A DNA stretch of 34,543 nt from a virus, in the IMG/VR virus record IMGVR_UViG_3300031673_000260, positions 1-34,543 of that record; one strand, written 5' to 3'. The translations under genes were made by a program, and so were the position numbers. The notes under the pieces are model-generated. The model ran no database searches. It saw nothing but the letters and a program-made list of their open reading frames with translations, and was not told the DNA's origin. Positions 23,450 through 30,759 of the stretch are shown here, piece by piece; position 1 is the first letter of the stretch; every line of letters begins with the position of its first letter.

Positions 23450-24138
23450 AGGCGCTGAAGAGACTGATCCGGTGGGCGCGCATCACCCGCGAGAGTGAGG
23501 ACACGGGGGACTTCCCGATCCAACAGGTCGGATACCTGGGGAAGGTCGGGAACGCCGTGGTCTGGCTCCCCTATGGCTTCCACGCCAACATCCCCGAGAA
23601 CAACCTGGCCCTCATGCTCGCGATCGCCGGGAACCCCGAGGCGCGCGTCGTCCTCCCGGGCTCCCCGAAGTCGCGGGTCAAGCCGGTCACGGCCGGGGAG
23701 GTCGTGGTCTTCCACCCGATCACCGGCTCGAAGGTCCACTTCCGGGAGAACGGGGACATCGACATCGAGGCGACCGGCGACCTCAACGTCACGGTCGCGG
23801 GCGACGCCAACGTCACGGCCGGCGGTGCGATCGCGGTCACGGCGGGAACTACGGTCGACGTCGTAGCTCCGGGCGAGGTGAAGGTCGAATCCACCGGGAG
23901 CCACGTCAACATCATCGCGGACTCGGCCTCGAACATTGACCTCGACGGGGACCTCAAGCACACCGGGACGAACGTCGGCTTCCACGGCGTCACGCCGGCC
24001 CCGCTCTCCTCGGCCTACACCCCGACGAACGTGACCCCGGACCGCGCCTTCGACGCCGACGCCCACACGACCTTCGAGCTCGCGGACGTCCTCGGGACCC
24101 TGATCGCCGACCTCCAGGCCAAGGGCCTGATAGGGTAG
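23446..24138 (+). CDS. Baseplate spike protein (Mu gp45-like)
   Basis: This 230-residue protein starts at a GTG overlapping the hub stop. Residues 20-90 look like an OB-fold (YLGKVGNAVVWLPYGFHANIP), followed by repeating short strands (GDIDIEATGDLNVTVAGDANVTAGGAIAVTAG) that would form a triple-stranded beta-helix, as in Mu gp45. The C-terminus has VGFHGVTPA and a helical end (DVLGTLIADLQAKGLIG). The spike punctures the host outer surface. The tip lacks an obvious His-x-His iron site of the Mu type in the repeat region, and the helical tail suggests a different end. Confidence 0.85.
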   Translation: MKALKRLIRWARITRESEDTGDFPIQQVGYLGKVGNAVVWLPYGFHANIPENNLALMLAIAGNPEARVVLPGSPKSRVKPVTAGEVVVFHPITGSKVHFRENGDIDIEATGDLNVTVAGDANVTAGGAIAVTAGTTVDVVAPGEVKVESTGSHVNIIADSASNIDLDGDLKHTGTNVGFHGVTPAPLSSAYTPTNVTPDRAFDADAHTTFELADVLGTLIADLQAKGLIG

Positions 24139-24147
24139 ACTGACATC

Positions 24148-24603
24148 ATGGGACGAGGGATCGACGCCACACTGGACGAGCTCGCGGGAGGGATCTTCGA
24201 CCTCCGGATCGGGTTCGATGGGGACATCGAGACGAAGGACACCTTCGACACCGCGATCACGGTGAGCCTCTTCTCCGACTCCAGGGCGGACGCGAGCCAG
24301 GTCAAGAACCCCGAACGGCGGAGGGGGTGGATCGGTAACGAGTACACCCCCGGCTTCCAGATCGGATCACTCCTCTGGACTTTCGACCAGACCCGCCTCA
24401 CCCGCGCGGTCATGAACCAGATCGAGGACGAGGCCCGCGCCGCGCTACAATGGCTAGTTGATGACGGCCTGGCCGTCGCGATCTCCGACGTGACCGTCCG
24501 CTCGACCGCCCAGGGCCGGGTCACCCTCTCCCTCACGATCCAGCGTTCGGCCTCCGAGGTCGAGTTCCGGCTCTTCACCCTTTGGCAGAACACGGGAGTC
24601 TAA
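24148..24603 (+). CDS. Baseplate wedge protein (Mu gp46-like)
   Basis: This 151-residue protein begins nine bases after the spike gene. Its GP46 pattern is FDTAITVSLFSDSRADASQ, RRRGWIGNEYTPGFQIGSLLWTFDQ and a helix EDEARAALQWLVDDGLAVAI, ending with strands. The wedge joins the hub and the gp47 wedge. TAGACT lies six bases before its ATG and no Shine-Dalgarno sequence is evident. It sits directly before the J-like gene, as in Mu. Confidence 0.88.
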   Translation: MGRGIDATLDELAGGIFDLRIGFDGDIETKDTFDTAITVSLFSDSRADASQVKNPERRRGWIGNEYTPGFQIGSLLWTFDQTRLTRAVMNQIEDEARAALQWLVDDGLAVAISDVTVRSTAQGRVTLSLTIQRSASEVEFRLFTLWQNTGV

Positions 24604-24606
24604 CCG

Positions 24607-25926
24607 GTGCCCCTCACCACGCCCGACTCAGCCAGCGAGATCATCGACCGCGCCGTCGCCGACGTCGAGCTCGCCCTGGCCCCGGTCGGCGGGAAGCCGG
24701 CCCTCAAGAACTCCTGGCTCGCGGCGCTCATCAACGCGGTCGCCCAGCGGGTCTTCGACTTCTACATCGCCCTCGACCGGGCCGCCCTCGAAGCCCTCCC
24801 CGACACGGCCGTCGCCAACCTGGAGCGGTGGGCCGCGATCTACGCAATCCTCCGGACGCCGGGAACCACGTCGAGCGGGATGATCGTCGCCCAGGGCTCG
24901 ACGGGATCAGCCATCGCGGACGGGACCTTCCTCGCGAGCGGGGACGGGACGCGCTACCAGACGGTCGGCTCCGCCGTGATCGCGGTGACGGCCGGCCCCG
25001 CCGTCTCGACGCTCACGAGCTCGGCCGGCGTCGCGACCATGAACTTCGCGAGCTCCCACGGCCTCGTCGACGGGGTCCGGATCACGGTCACGGGGACGAC
25101 CGAGACCCAATACAACGTCACGAACGTCGCGGCCACGGTCGTCGACACCGACACGATCACCTACCCGATCAGCGGAACCCCGAGCTCCCCGGCGACTGGC
25201 TCGCCCGCGGCCTCGTGGAAGATCGCCTCCATCCTGGTCGAGTCCGTCGATCCCGGCGTGGACGAGGACCAGGTCTTCAACACCGCCCTCCGCTTCGAGA
25301 GTCCGATCGTAGGCGTGGACGACGTCGCCCGGGTGGACGAGGACGAGATCGGCGGCGGCGCCGACCGGGAGACCGACGCGGCCCTCCGCGCCCGGCTCCT
25401 GGACCGGATCCAGAACCCGATCGCCCACTTCTCGGCGACCGAGATCATCGCGGTCGCGAAAGGGATCGCGGGCGTGACGCGGGTCTTCGTCCAGGAGATC
25501 ACCCCGGCCGTCGGCCAGGTCACGGTCTACTTCATGCGGGACAACGACATCAGCCCGATCCCCTCAGGCACCGAGGTCGCGGCGGTCAAGGCCGCCCTGG
25601 ACGCGATCCGGCCCGCCACGAGTGACACCGACGACGTCATCGTCCTCGCACCGACGGCGGTCCCGACGAACTTCACCTTCACGGCGATCAGCCCGGACAC
25701 GGCCTCGATGAGGACGGCGATCGAGGCGAACCTGGACGAGCTCTTCTCCGAGCGGACCGAGATCGGGGTAGACGTGACCGAGGACTCCTTCCGGTCGGCG
25801 ATCTTCAACACGGTCGACACCGAGACCGGCGAGCGCCTGGTCTCCTTCACGCTCTCCGCCCCGGCGGCGGACATCACGATCTCCGCGGGCGAGATCGGGA
25901 CCCTCGGGACGGTGGCCTTTCCGTGA
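24607..25926 (+). CDS. Baseplate J-like wedge protein (Mu gp47-like) with Ig-like insert
   Basis: This GTG-initiated, 439-residue protein has the Baseplate_J pattern: a helical N-terminus (DRAVADVELALAP, NLERWAAIYAILRTPGTTSSG), an ETDAALRARLLDRIQNP motif (residues about 255-270), GVTRVFVQEITPAVGQVTVYFMRDN and a helical C-terminus. Residues 131-205 form an extra Ig-like module (HGLVDGVRITVTGTTETQYN to ATGSPAA) related to that in the terminator-like protein at 14656-16539. It assembles the baseplate wedge ring. It overlaps the next gene by GTGA. Confidence 0.9.
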   Translation: MPLTTPDSASEIIDRAVADVELALAPVGGKPALKNSWLAALINAVAQRVFDFYIALDRAALEALPDTAVANLERWAAIYAILRTPGTTSSGMIVAQGSTGSAIADGTFLASGDGTRYQTVGSAVIAVTAGPAVSTLTSSAGVATMNFASSHGLVDGVRITVTGTTETQYNVTNVAATVVDTDTITYPISGTPSSPATGSPAASWKIASILVESVDPGVDEDQVFNTALRFESPIVGVDDVARVDEDEIGGGADRETDAALRARLLDRIQNPIAHFSATEIIAVAKGIAGVTRVFVQEITPAVGQVTVYFMRDNDISPIPSGTEVAAVKAALDAIRPATSDTDDVIVLAPTAVPTNFTFTAISPDTASMRTAIEANLDELFSERTEIGVDVTEDSFRSAIFNTVDTETGERLVSFTLSAPAADITISAGEIGTLGTVAFP

Positions 25927-26513
25927 GCTCGCTCCGCATCCAGACCGAAGTCCTCGCGAACTACCTCCCGCCCGGCCGGGCCTTCGGAGCTCGGCGCCTG
26001 GACGGGACGGTCACGCGTCTCCTCCTGGAGGGACTGGCCGGGGAGATGCTCCGCTCGACCGACCTGATCGTGGAGTTCCGCGACGAGATCCTCCCGGACG
26101 AGACGATCCTCATGATCGAGGAGTGGGAGTCCGCGGTCGGGATCCCGGACGATTGCTTCACCGACACGGCGGGCTCGATAGACGAGCGACGCCGGAACGT
26201 CCTGGCGAAGCTCGTGAGCCTGGGAGTCCAGACGGCGGCCGACTTCGTGGCCCTCGCGGCGCTCTTCGGGATCGCGGCCACGGTCAAGGGCGGGGCCAGC
26301 CACGGCGCCTTCCCCTACGACTTCCCGATGATCTTCTTCCCCGACTCCCGGACGGCCCATCACACGATCCTCGTCGACCTGGACCAGACGTCCAGCGTCT
26401 TCCCCTATACTTTCCCCTTGACGTTCGACTCCGCCGAGCTCGCGCTCGTCACTTGCCTTTTCAACAAGGTCAAGCCGGCGAACGTCGACCTCCTCTTCAT
26501 CGACCTCCCGTAA
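25923..26513 (+). CDS. DUF2313 baseplate protein (Mu gp48-like)
   Basis: This GTG-initiated protein of 196 residues overlaps the J gene by 4 bases. The pattern is that of the gp48/YmfQ family: LANYLPPGRAFGARRLDGTVTRLLLEGLAGEMLR, then EFRDEILPDETILMIEEWESAVGIPDDCF (both abbreviated blocks), and ERRRNVLAKLVSLG. The C-terminal part carries HHTILVDL and LVTCLFNKVKPANVDLLFID. In Mu-like phages it links the wedge to the tail fibres. It is 15 bases upstream of the fibre gene. Confidence 0.88.
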   Translation: MSSLRIQTEVLANYLPPGRAFGARRLDGTVTRLLLEGLAGEMLRSTDLIVEFRDEILPDETILMIEEWESAVGIPDDCFTDTAGSIDERRRNVLAKLVSLGVQTAADFVALAALFGIAATVKGGASHGAFPYDFPMIFFPDSRTAHHTILVDLDQTSSVFPYTFPLTFDSAELALVTCLFNKVKPANVDLLFIDLP

Positions 26514-26528
26514 AGGAGCCCCGCTTCC

Positions 26529-27761
26529 ATGCAAGACCTCACCGGCAAGATCACGGGCGGCACCCTCACCGCGGCCGAGTGGAATCAGCTTCCCCAGGAA
26601 GTCCAGAACGTCATCGTCGACAACGGGATCACGCTCTCGAACGGGGACCTGGATCAGCTTGGCGACGCGATCGCGAACTACGCCCACTCGGGCCTCTACT
26701 ACACGGCCGCGGGGACGAACACGATCACCCTCACGAAGGTCGGCGCGAAGCGCGGGCTCGAACGGCTCGCGGCGATCACCGACGGCGCCCTGGTCATCTT
26801 CCGCCCGGCGAACGCCAACACCGGAGCGACGACCGTCAACGTGAACGGCCTCGGCGCGAAGGACGTCCGGCGCGAGACCGACGCGGTCCTGGCGGCCGGC
26901 GACCTCACCACGGGTCGGGACGCGATCCTCCGCTACGAGCAATCGACCGACCGCTTCCATCTCCTCGACGGGTCGCGGGCCCTGGACGCCGTCCTGGCCC
27001 GGGGCTACATCGACGGACTCATCTGTTCGATCGGGACCGACACCGACCACGACATCGACATCGCGGAAGGGGCCGCCCGATCCGACGACGATACGGTCGA
27101 CCTTGTTCTGGCCGCGGGCCTGACTCGGGAGATTGATGGAGCCTGGGGCACGGGGAACGGCGGCTTCCCGTCGGGTCTCACCCTCTCGGCGGACACCTGG
27201 TATCACGTCTTCCTGATCCGGAACACCTCGACCGGTGCGATCGACGCCGGCTTCGACACGAGCCTCACGGCGGCGAACCTCCTCGCCGACGCGACCGGCT
27301 ACGCGAACCCTCGCCGGATTGGCTCGGTCCTGACGGACGGCTCGGAGAACCTTATCCCCTTCGTCCAGGCTGGTAACGAGTTCCTTTGGGACGTCCCTGT
27401 TCAGGATGTGAACGGCGTCGCCGCCTCAAACACCGCGGCCCTCGAAACCGTATCGACCCCGCTCGGCGTGGTTTGTGGTCATATTGGCCGATGGCTCATC
27501 AGCGACACCGGGGCCGCCTCGGGCGACTTCGGGTGCCTCGTGACTTCGCCGCTCGTCGCTGACACCGCGCCTTCCTATCCTGGCTTCGTGACGGTCGGGA
27601 TCGACACCGGTCTCCAGAATGACGACTCAGCCGTCCTGACCGTCCCGACGGACACGTCGAGCCAGATCCGACACCGCGAGGCCGGCTCCCTCCCGAACGT
27701 CGCGATCGACGTCTGGGCCTTGACCTACGGGTGGGTCGATCGACGCGGCAAGGACGCATAG
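26529..27761 (+). CDS. Tail fibre protein, probable receptor binding
   Basis: This 410-residue protein has an AGGAG site and follows gp48 as Mu gp49/S does. The N-terminus (TAAEWNQLPQEVQNVI) is typical for baseplate attachment. A VNVNGLGAKDVRRETDAVLAAGDLTTGRDAILRY block (in pieces) and the DGAWGTGNGGFPSGLTLSADTWYHVFLIRN segment, rich in Gly and aromatics, recur in many phage fibres. The C-terminal 100 residues vary more and may form the receptor-binding tip. No chaperone gene is evident after it. Confidence 0.82.
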   Translation: MQDLTGKITGGTLTAAEWNQLPQEVQNVIVDNGITLSNGDLDQLGDAIANYAHSGLYYTAAGTNTITLTKVGAKRGLERLAAITDGALVIFRPANANTGATTVNVNGLGAKDVRRETDAVLAAGDLTTGRDAILRYEQSTDRFHLLDGSRALDAVLARGYIDGLICSIGTDTDHDIDIAEGAARSDDDTVDLVLAAGLTREIDGAWGTGNGGFPSGLTLSADTWYHVFLIRNTSTGAIDAGFDTSLTAANLLADATGYANPRRIGSVLTDGSENLIPFVQAGNEFLWDVPVQDVNGVAASNTAALETVSTPLGVVCGHIGRWLISDTGAASGDFGCLVTSPLVADTAPSYPGFVTVGIDTGLQNDDSAVLTVPTDTSSQIRHREAGSLPNVAIDVWALTYGWVDRRGKDA

Positions 27762-27764
27762 GTC

Positions 27765-27965
27765 ATGGACGCGCAAACGGTTGTCACCGCGGTCGCGGTC
27801 CTCCAGGCCGTCGCGATCATCGGCGGCGGGTTCTACTTCACAGGCAAGATCACGACCGTCTTGGAGGAGCTCCGCCGGATCGGGTTCGACCATGAAGACC
27901 GGATCCGCTACCTGGAGCGTGACCGCAGGAAGAACCTCCACCCGACCCAGACCGTGAACTCATGA
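27765..27965 (+). CDS. Holin-like small membrane protein, 66 aa
   Basis: The protein has one hydrophobic segment at residues 6-28 (VVTAVAVLQAVAIIGGGFYFTG) followed by a charged helical tail with coiled-coil character (ITTVLEELRRIGFDHEDRIRYLERDRRKN). It is coupled by ATGA to the endolysin. A single-TM small protein next to the endolysin could be a holin, or a hemolysin XhlA-like accessory. The sequence alone does not show hole formation. Confidence 0.65.
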   Translation: MDAQTVVTAVAVLQAVAIIGGGFYFTGKITTVLEELRRIGFDHEDRIRYLERDRRKNLHPTQTVNS

Positions 27966-28366
27966 GGATCGCCTACAAGGACTCCACGGTCGAGCGGCCG
28001 GTCGGCTCCTGGGCGATCGACACGATCGAGCGCGCCCTGGCCCGAACGGCGCCCGCCCTGATCGAGGACGTGGTCGTGGTCACCTCAGGTAATGACGGCC
28101 GCCACGGGGCCTACTCGAAGCACTACTCCGGCGCGGCCCTGGACGTTCGAGTCTACGGCGCCCGGCGCGGTGGGATCGACGTCGACGTCGCCCGGCGCGG
28201 GGGGATCGCCTCCGAGCTCGGGGCCTCGTTCGCGGAGCTTCAGAAGGCGTCGGCCCAACGGTGGCGGAAGCGACTCGCGAACGTCCTCGGGCTGGACTTC
28301 GACGTCGTCCTGGAAAGGGACCACCTCCATGTCGAGTATGATCCGAAGCTACTCGACCGCTTCTGA
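27962..28366 (+). CDS. Endolysin, M15-type peptidase
   Basis: This 134-residue protein has the zinc site of VanY/M15 peptidases: SKHYSGAALDVR (residues 52-63, ligands His54 and Asp61) and RDHLHVEYD (119-127, His123 and probably His121). These enzymes cut peptide cross-links in peptidoglycan. Between them are two near-duplicated decapeptides, ARRGGIDVDV and ARRGGIASEL, encoded 30 bases apart (28160 and 28190). It has no signal peptide, so release would need the holin. It overlaps the holin-like stop. Confidence 0.85.
   Translation: MRIAYKDSTVERPVGSWAIDTIERALARTAPALIEDVVVVTSGNDGRHGAYSKHYSGAALDVRVYGARRGGIDVDVARRGGIASELGASFAELQKASAQRWRKRLANVLGLDFDVVLERDHLHVEYDPKLLDRF
28160..28219 (+). repeat. 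30-bp in-frame duplication in endolysin gene
   Basis: GCCCGGCGCGG begins at 28160 and again at 28190. The first unit encodes ARRGGIDVDV and the second ARRGGIASEL. The unit boundaries match codon boundaries. Confidence 0.8.
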
Positions 28367-28400
28367 TCCAGACCCGACCAACTCTCGAAAGGACCTCGAC

Positions 28401-28640
28401 ATGCTCTTCTCCTTCCCCTCCATCGCCCGCATCAAGCGCGGCTTCCTCACCCTCCTCGGCCTGGGCGCCGCGGCCGCGGCCGGCTACCAGGGCGTCGCGT
28501 GCGGCGTCTCCGGCGTGGTCGATGACCATTGTGTCGCGAGCTCGGCGGCCGTCGCCGTGGTCGAGAAGCTCTCCGAAGTGGCCGAAGGCGGGAGCCTCCG
28601 GGTCCATCCGGTGGACCAGGACCAGGGCGCCAACCGGTGA
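28401..28640 (+). CDS. Small putative membrane or exported protein in lysis region, 79 aa
   Basis: A GAAAGGA site precedes the ATG. Residues 1-40 have a basic start (IARIKRG) and a hydrophobic stretch (FLTLLGLGAAAAAGYQGVACGVSGVV), so a signal-anchor is possible. The rest is short and polar. It could be a second holin, an antiholin or a spanin-like protein, but none can be chosen from sequence. The stop overlaps the next GTG (GTGA). Confidence 0.6.
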   Translation: MLFSFPSIARIKRGFLTLLGLGAAAAAGYQGVACGVSGVVDDHCVASSAAVAVVEKLSEVAEGGSLRVHPVDQDQGANR

Positions 28641-29101
28641 GCTCCGCCCGGATGATCTCCGAGCCGCTCCAGACCGAGCGGATGGACGACGGGCGCCGAC
28701 TCCTCCTTCGAGACCTGATCGTCGGCCTGGGATACGTCGACCCCGAGCTCGTCCCCTTCCATGACTCGAAGTCGGGAGCGGCCGGCCTGGGCCCGCGTAA
28801 TTCCCAGTACGGGACGATCATCCGAGTCCCGACCGGCTTCGACACCGACTACTCCTCGGTCCCCGTCCTGGGCCGCCTGGTCATGGGCCGATGGGATCGT
28901 CACGACATCGCGGGCGTGGTCCACGACTGGCTCTATCGCGTGGGAGCTCCCCGCTCCTCGGCGGACACGGCCTGGCGAACGATCGCCACTTCCGGGACCC
29001 GCCGGGTGGGCCCGGTCCGCGGCTTCCTGGGATGGGCCGGCCTCCGGCTCGGCGGGTGGGTATCGTACCGGAGCCGAGCTCGTGAGCGGGGCGAGGGCTA
29101 G
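28637..29101 (+). CDS. DUF1353 family protein
   Basis: The 154-residue protein has the DUF1353 hallmark: RVPTGFDTDYSSVP (residues about 62-76), GRLVMGRWDRHDIAGVVHDWLY and a final helical region. DUF1353 proteins are common near lysis or tail genes of phages. Their role is unknown. I start it at the GTG overlapping the previous stop. The ATG at 28652 is an alternative. It is the last gene of the rightward arm. Confidence 0.8.
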   Translation: MSSARMISEPLQTERMDDGRRLLLRDLIVGLGYVDPELVPFHDSKSGAAGLGPRNSQYGTIIRVPTGFDTDYSSVPVLGRLVMGRWDRHDIAGVVHDWLYRVGAPRSSADTAWRTIATSGTRRVGPVRGFLGWAGLRLGGWVSYRSRARERGEG

Positions 29102-29120
29102 GGCTACGGGGTCGCCCTGG

Positions 29121-29130
29121 GGAGATCTCC
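29121..29130. other. Perfect palindrome in intergenic region
   Basis: GGAGATCTCC lies in the short gap after the rightward arm, which has no gene in 29102-29220. GATCCTGG occurs twice nearby (29171 and 29181). The gap also holds a CTAGCGTCCAG-type motif at 29139-29153 like those near 30760-30809. Confidence 0.5.
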
Positions 29131-29186
29131 AGGAGCCAGGTCCTAGCGTCCAGCCCATCCCGAGATCGTCGATCCTGGGCGATCCT

Positions 29187-29237
29187 GGAGGGCCTCGACT
29201 TCTAACGCAAGGAGAAGACGTTAGAGCGAGGCCCTCC
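29187..29237. terminator. Bidirectional terminator at convergence point
   Basis: Arms at 29187-29207 and 29219-29237 pair as an 11-bp GC stem (GGAGGGCCTCG with CGAGGCCCTCC) and a 7-bp stem (TCTAACG with CGTTAGA), separated by a small internal loop and an 11-base loop. It lies between the end of the rightward genes and the stop of the leftward gene at 29221. No T tract follows on either side, so efficient intrinsic termination is not guaranteed. Confidence 0.75.
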
Positions 29238-29631
29238 GGACCCCCCGAACGATCCCCCTCAAGGCCAGGGCGACCAGGCACCCCGGGGCCACGATCAGGA
29301 CGACCCCGAGGCCGAACATCGCCGTCGGCCCGCCGCGGGGGTCGAGCGCCAAGAAGAGGGCGATGACGATCCCACACATCCAGGCCGTGACCACGCGGAG
29401 CCGCGCGACCTGGCGGGCCTTGCGAGCCTCGGCCCTTTGAAGGGCCGGACCCGCGACCTCGACCAGGTCGGCCGGGGTGACGTTGCGGATGTCCTTCTCC
29501 CCCGAGTCGAGGAAGCGGACGAACCAGGTCCCGCCGGTCTCGGCGACCAGGCCCTCCGCGCCAGGGCGGCGGAGGATGGCGCGGCGGCCGTCGAGCTCGA
29601 CGATCGCCCCTATGTCGAGTCGGGCCCTCAC
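29221..29631 (-). CDS. Hypothetical membrane protein with N-terminal beta domain, 136 aa
   Basis: The leftward GTG at 29631 overlaps the preceding stop (GTGA). Residues 1-55 look like a small beta barrel (LDIGAIVELDGRRAILRRPGAEGLVAETGGTWFVRFLD, in blocks) of the SH3 or KOW type. Residues 80-125 have two probable transmembrane helices (VVTAWMCGIVIALFLAL and MFGLGVVLIVAPGCLVALAL). Function unknown. Its stop lies inside the hairpin at 29187-29237. Confidence 0.65.
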   Translation of the reverse strand: MRARLDIGAIVELDGRRAILRRPGAEGLVAETGGTWFVRFLDSGEKDIRNVTPADLVEVAGPALQRAEARKARQVARLRVVTAWMCGIVIALFLALDPRGGPTAMFGLGVVLIVAPGCLVALALRGIVRGVRRASL

Positions 29632-29852
29632 GACCCGAACTCCTCGGCGAGCATCCGCGCCAGGCCGCGGTCGATCTCGATCTCGGTCATCTCCTCGACC
29701 GATGTGATCGGAGACCCGGCGCGATCGAGCTCGCCGAAGCAAGCCGGCCGCGGGAAGCGGACGATCCGGGTCGGGGTCAGGGAGGGGCTCGGGGTGGGCT
29801 CGCTCTCGGCGAAGGCGTCGTCGAGGCTCAGGGGTCGGGGGAAGTCAGTCAT
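29628..29852 (-). CDS. Small acidic hypothetical protein, 74 aa
   Basis: The ATG is preceded by AAGGAG. The protein has a Pro/Ser-rich N-terminal half and an acidic helix at the end (SVEEMTEIEIDRGLARMLAEEFG). It is short and of unknown function, in a leftward run of similar tiny genes. It overlaps the next gene by GTGA. Confidence 0.65.
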   Translation of the reverse strand: MTDFPRPLSLDDAFAESEPTPSPSLTPTRIVRFPRPACFGELDRAGSPITSVEEMTEIEIDRGLARMLAEEFGS

Positions 29853-29880
29853 CTCGGTCTCCTTGGGGGTGTGAGGAAGC

Positions 29881-29899
29881 TATCGGCCGGGCGGCCGGG
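29881..29899 (-). repeat. Intercistronic GC palindrome, copy 1
   Basis: TATCGGCCGGGCGGCCGGG here is identical to 30138-30156. The CGGCCG arms are self-complementary, so a hairpin or cruciform can form. It lies just after the stop of the 29905-30105 gene in the direction of transcription. Confidence 0.75.
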
Positions 29900-29904
29900 C
29901 GACT

Positions 29905-30105
29905 TTAGATCGCCCCGCGGGCGGTCATGACCCGCGACGTCAGGTAGACGTCGACCTCCTCGGCGGCTTCATCGTCGAGGCCAAAAGCCAGGGAGGCCCC
30001 ATAGAAGTCGAGCTCGTCGTCGTCGCTCGTGGCGGCTTCGGACGCCATCTCGCGGACGATCTCAGCCTTCTCGAAGAAGAGTTGGTCGGGGGTCAGGGTC
30101 GTCAT
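29905..30105 (-). CDS. Small acidic hypothetical protein, 66 aa
   Basis: An ATG with a GGAGACCGAG leader begins a very acidic protein (SDDDELDFYG, then LDDEAAEEVDVYL), mostly helical. It shows no motif. The leader resembles that of the gene at 29628-29852. Tiny acidic leftward phage genes may encode host-takeover or anti-defence proteins, but no family was recognised. Confidence 0.65.
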   Translation of the reverse strand: MTTLTPDQLFFEKAEIVREMASEAATSDDDELDFYGASLAFGLDDEAAEEVDVYLTSRVMTARGAI

Positions 30106-30137
30106 GGTCTCGGTCTCCGGTTGAGGGTTGAGGATCC

Positions 30138-30156
30138 TATCGGCCGGGCGGCCGGG
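30138..30156 (-). repeat. Intercistronic GC palindrome, copy 2
   Basis: Identical in 19 of 19 bases to 29881-29899 and placed in the same relative position, directly after the stop of the 30162-30401 gene. Confidence 0.75.
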
Positions 30157-30161
30157 GGACC

Positions 30162-30401
30162 TTAGTCCTCCCAGGTGTAGGCGAAGGCCGCCTCGGCGTC
30201 CTCCGTCGAGACGCCCGCGCGGTCCGCGAGCTCCTGGGGGGAGGTGGGAGCCGGGAGGGCTTCCCGCTTCGCCCGCGCCGGGGTGGGGGTGACGACCTTG
30301 CGGCCGTGGCAGCGGTAGCAGACCCCGAAGGTCTGGTAGACGCCGGTCCCGTCACAGCGGGGGCAGGGGATCTTCTTGGCGGCGGGCTTCGTGTTGGTCA
30401 T
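30162..30401 (-). CDS. Small CxxCxG zinc-finger protein, paralogue A (79 aa)
   Basis: The likely start is at 30401, overlapping the previous stop (ATGA), with AGAGGGAAA upstream. The N-terminal TNTKPAAKKI is followed by CPRCDGTG and, after a short loop, CYRCHGRK: two CxxC pairs like the DnaJ-type zinc finger. The rest is a helix-rich tail with a Pro-rich hinge. It is a paralogue of the next gene. The pair looks like a tandem duplicate. A nucleic-acid or protein-binding role is plausible. Confidence 0.75.
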   Translation of the reverse strand: MTNTKPAAKKIPCPRCDGTGVYQTFGVCYRCHGRKVVTPTPARAKREALPAPTSPQELADRAGVSTEDAEAAFAYTWED

Positions 30402-30440
30402 GTTTCCCTCTTCGGCGATCGCGCCAGAACCTTGAGCCGA
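30343..30440 (-). repeat. 98-bp perfect direct repeat, copy 1
   Basis: The sequence at 30343-30440 matches 30606-30703 base for base by eye. It spans the end of the previous gene, the ribosome site and start of the zinc-finger gene A, and its first 19 codons or so. Confidence 0.9.
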
Positions 30441-30664
30441 TCGTCGATCTCGGCGTCTTCGCGCTCGCGTCGAGCTCGACGATCGGCTCGGCTTTCGCCC
30501 AGGCCCCCCACGTCCGCAGGGACCCCGAGGAGCGTCTTCCGTCGCGCGGCCTTGTGGGTCACTCCGCTCCCGTGGCAACGAAAGCAGACTCCGCAAGGAT
30601 GAAAACCGGTCCCGTCACAGCGGGGGCAGGGGATCTTCTTGGCGGCGGGCTTCGTGTTGGTCAT
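30398..30664 (-). CDS. Small CxxCxG zinc-finger protein, paralogue B (88 aa)
   Basis: The start is the ATG at 30664 with AGAGGGAAA upstream, inside the second copy of the 98-bp repeat. It has the same N-terminal TNTKPAAKKI and CPRCDGTG, followed by HPCGVCFRCHGSG. After the finger the protein differs from paralogue A: a basic helical tail (RADRRARREREDAEIDDRLKVLARS). Its 3' end lies in the first repeat copy read in another frame. It is DnaJ-finger-like but lacks J and other domains. Confidence 0.75.
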   Translation of the reverse strand: MTNTKPAAKKIPCPRCDGTGFHPCGVCFRCHGSGVTHKAARRKTLLGVPADVGGLGESRADRRARREREDAEIDDRLKVLARSPKRET

Positions 30665-30703
30665 GTTTCCCTCTTCGGCGATCGCGCCAGAACCTTGAGC
30701 CGA
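30606..30703 (-). repeat. 98-bp perfect direct repeat, copy 2
   Basis: Second copy, 263 bases from the first. It covers the leader and first codons of zinc-finger gene B. Sequences flanking both copies are divergent. Confidence 0.9.
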
Positions 30704-30759
30704 AAGTGGCCCGGCGCGCGAGAAGGTGACGGACGGGGGTGTAAAGTTCAACCCCCCGG

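Noticed and set aside
16843-27761. Transposable Mu-like prophage
   Set aside because: Only tail and baseplate are Mu-like. No transposase, Mu B, Gam or Mor homologue was seen in the window.
30398-30751. Longer start for zinc-finger gene B at 30751
   Set aside because: The extension lies in the intergenic leader and the 98-bp repeat. ATG 30664 has the AGAGGGAAA site and begins the sequence shared with its paralogue.
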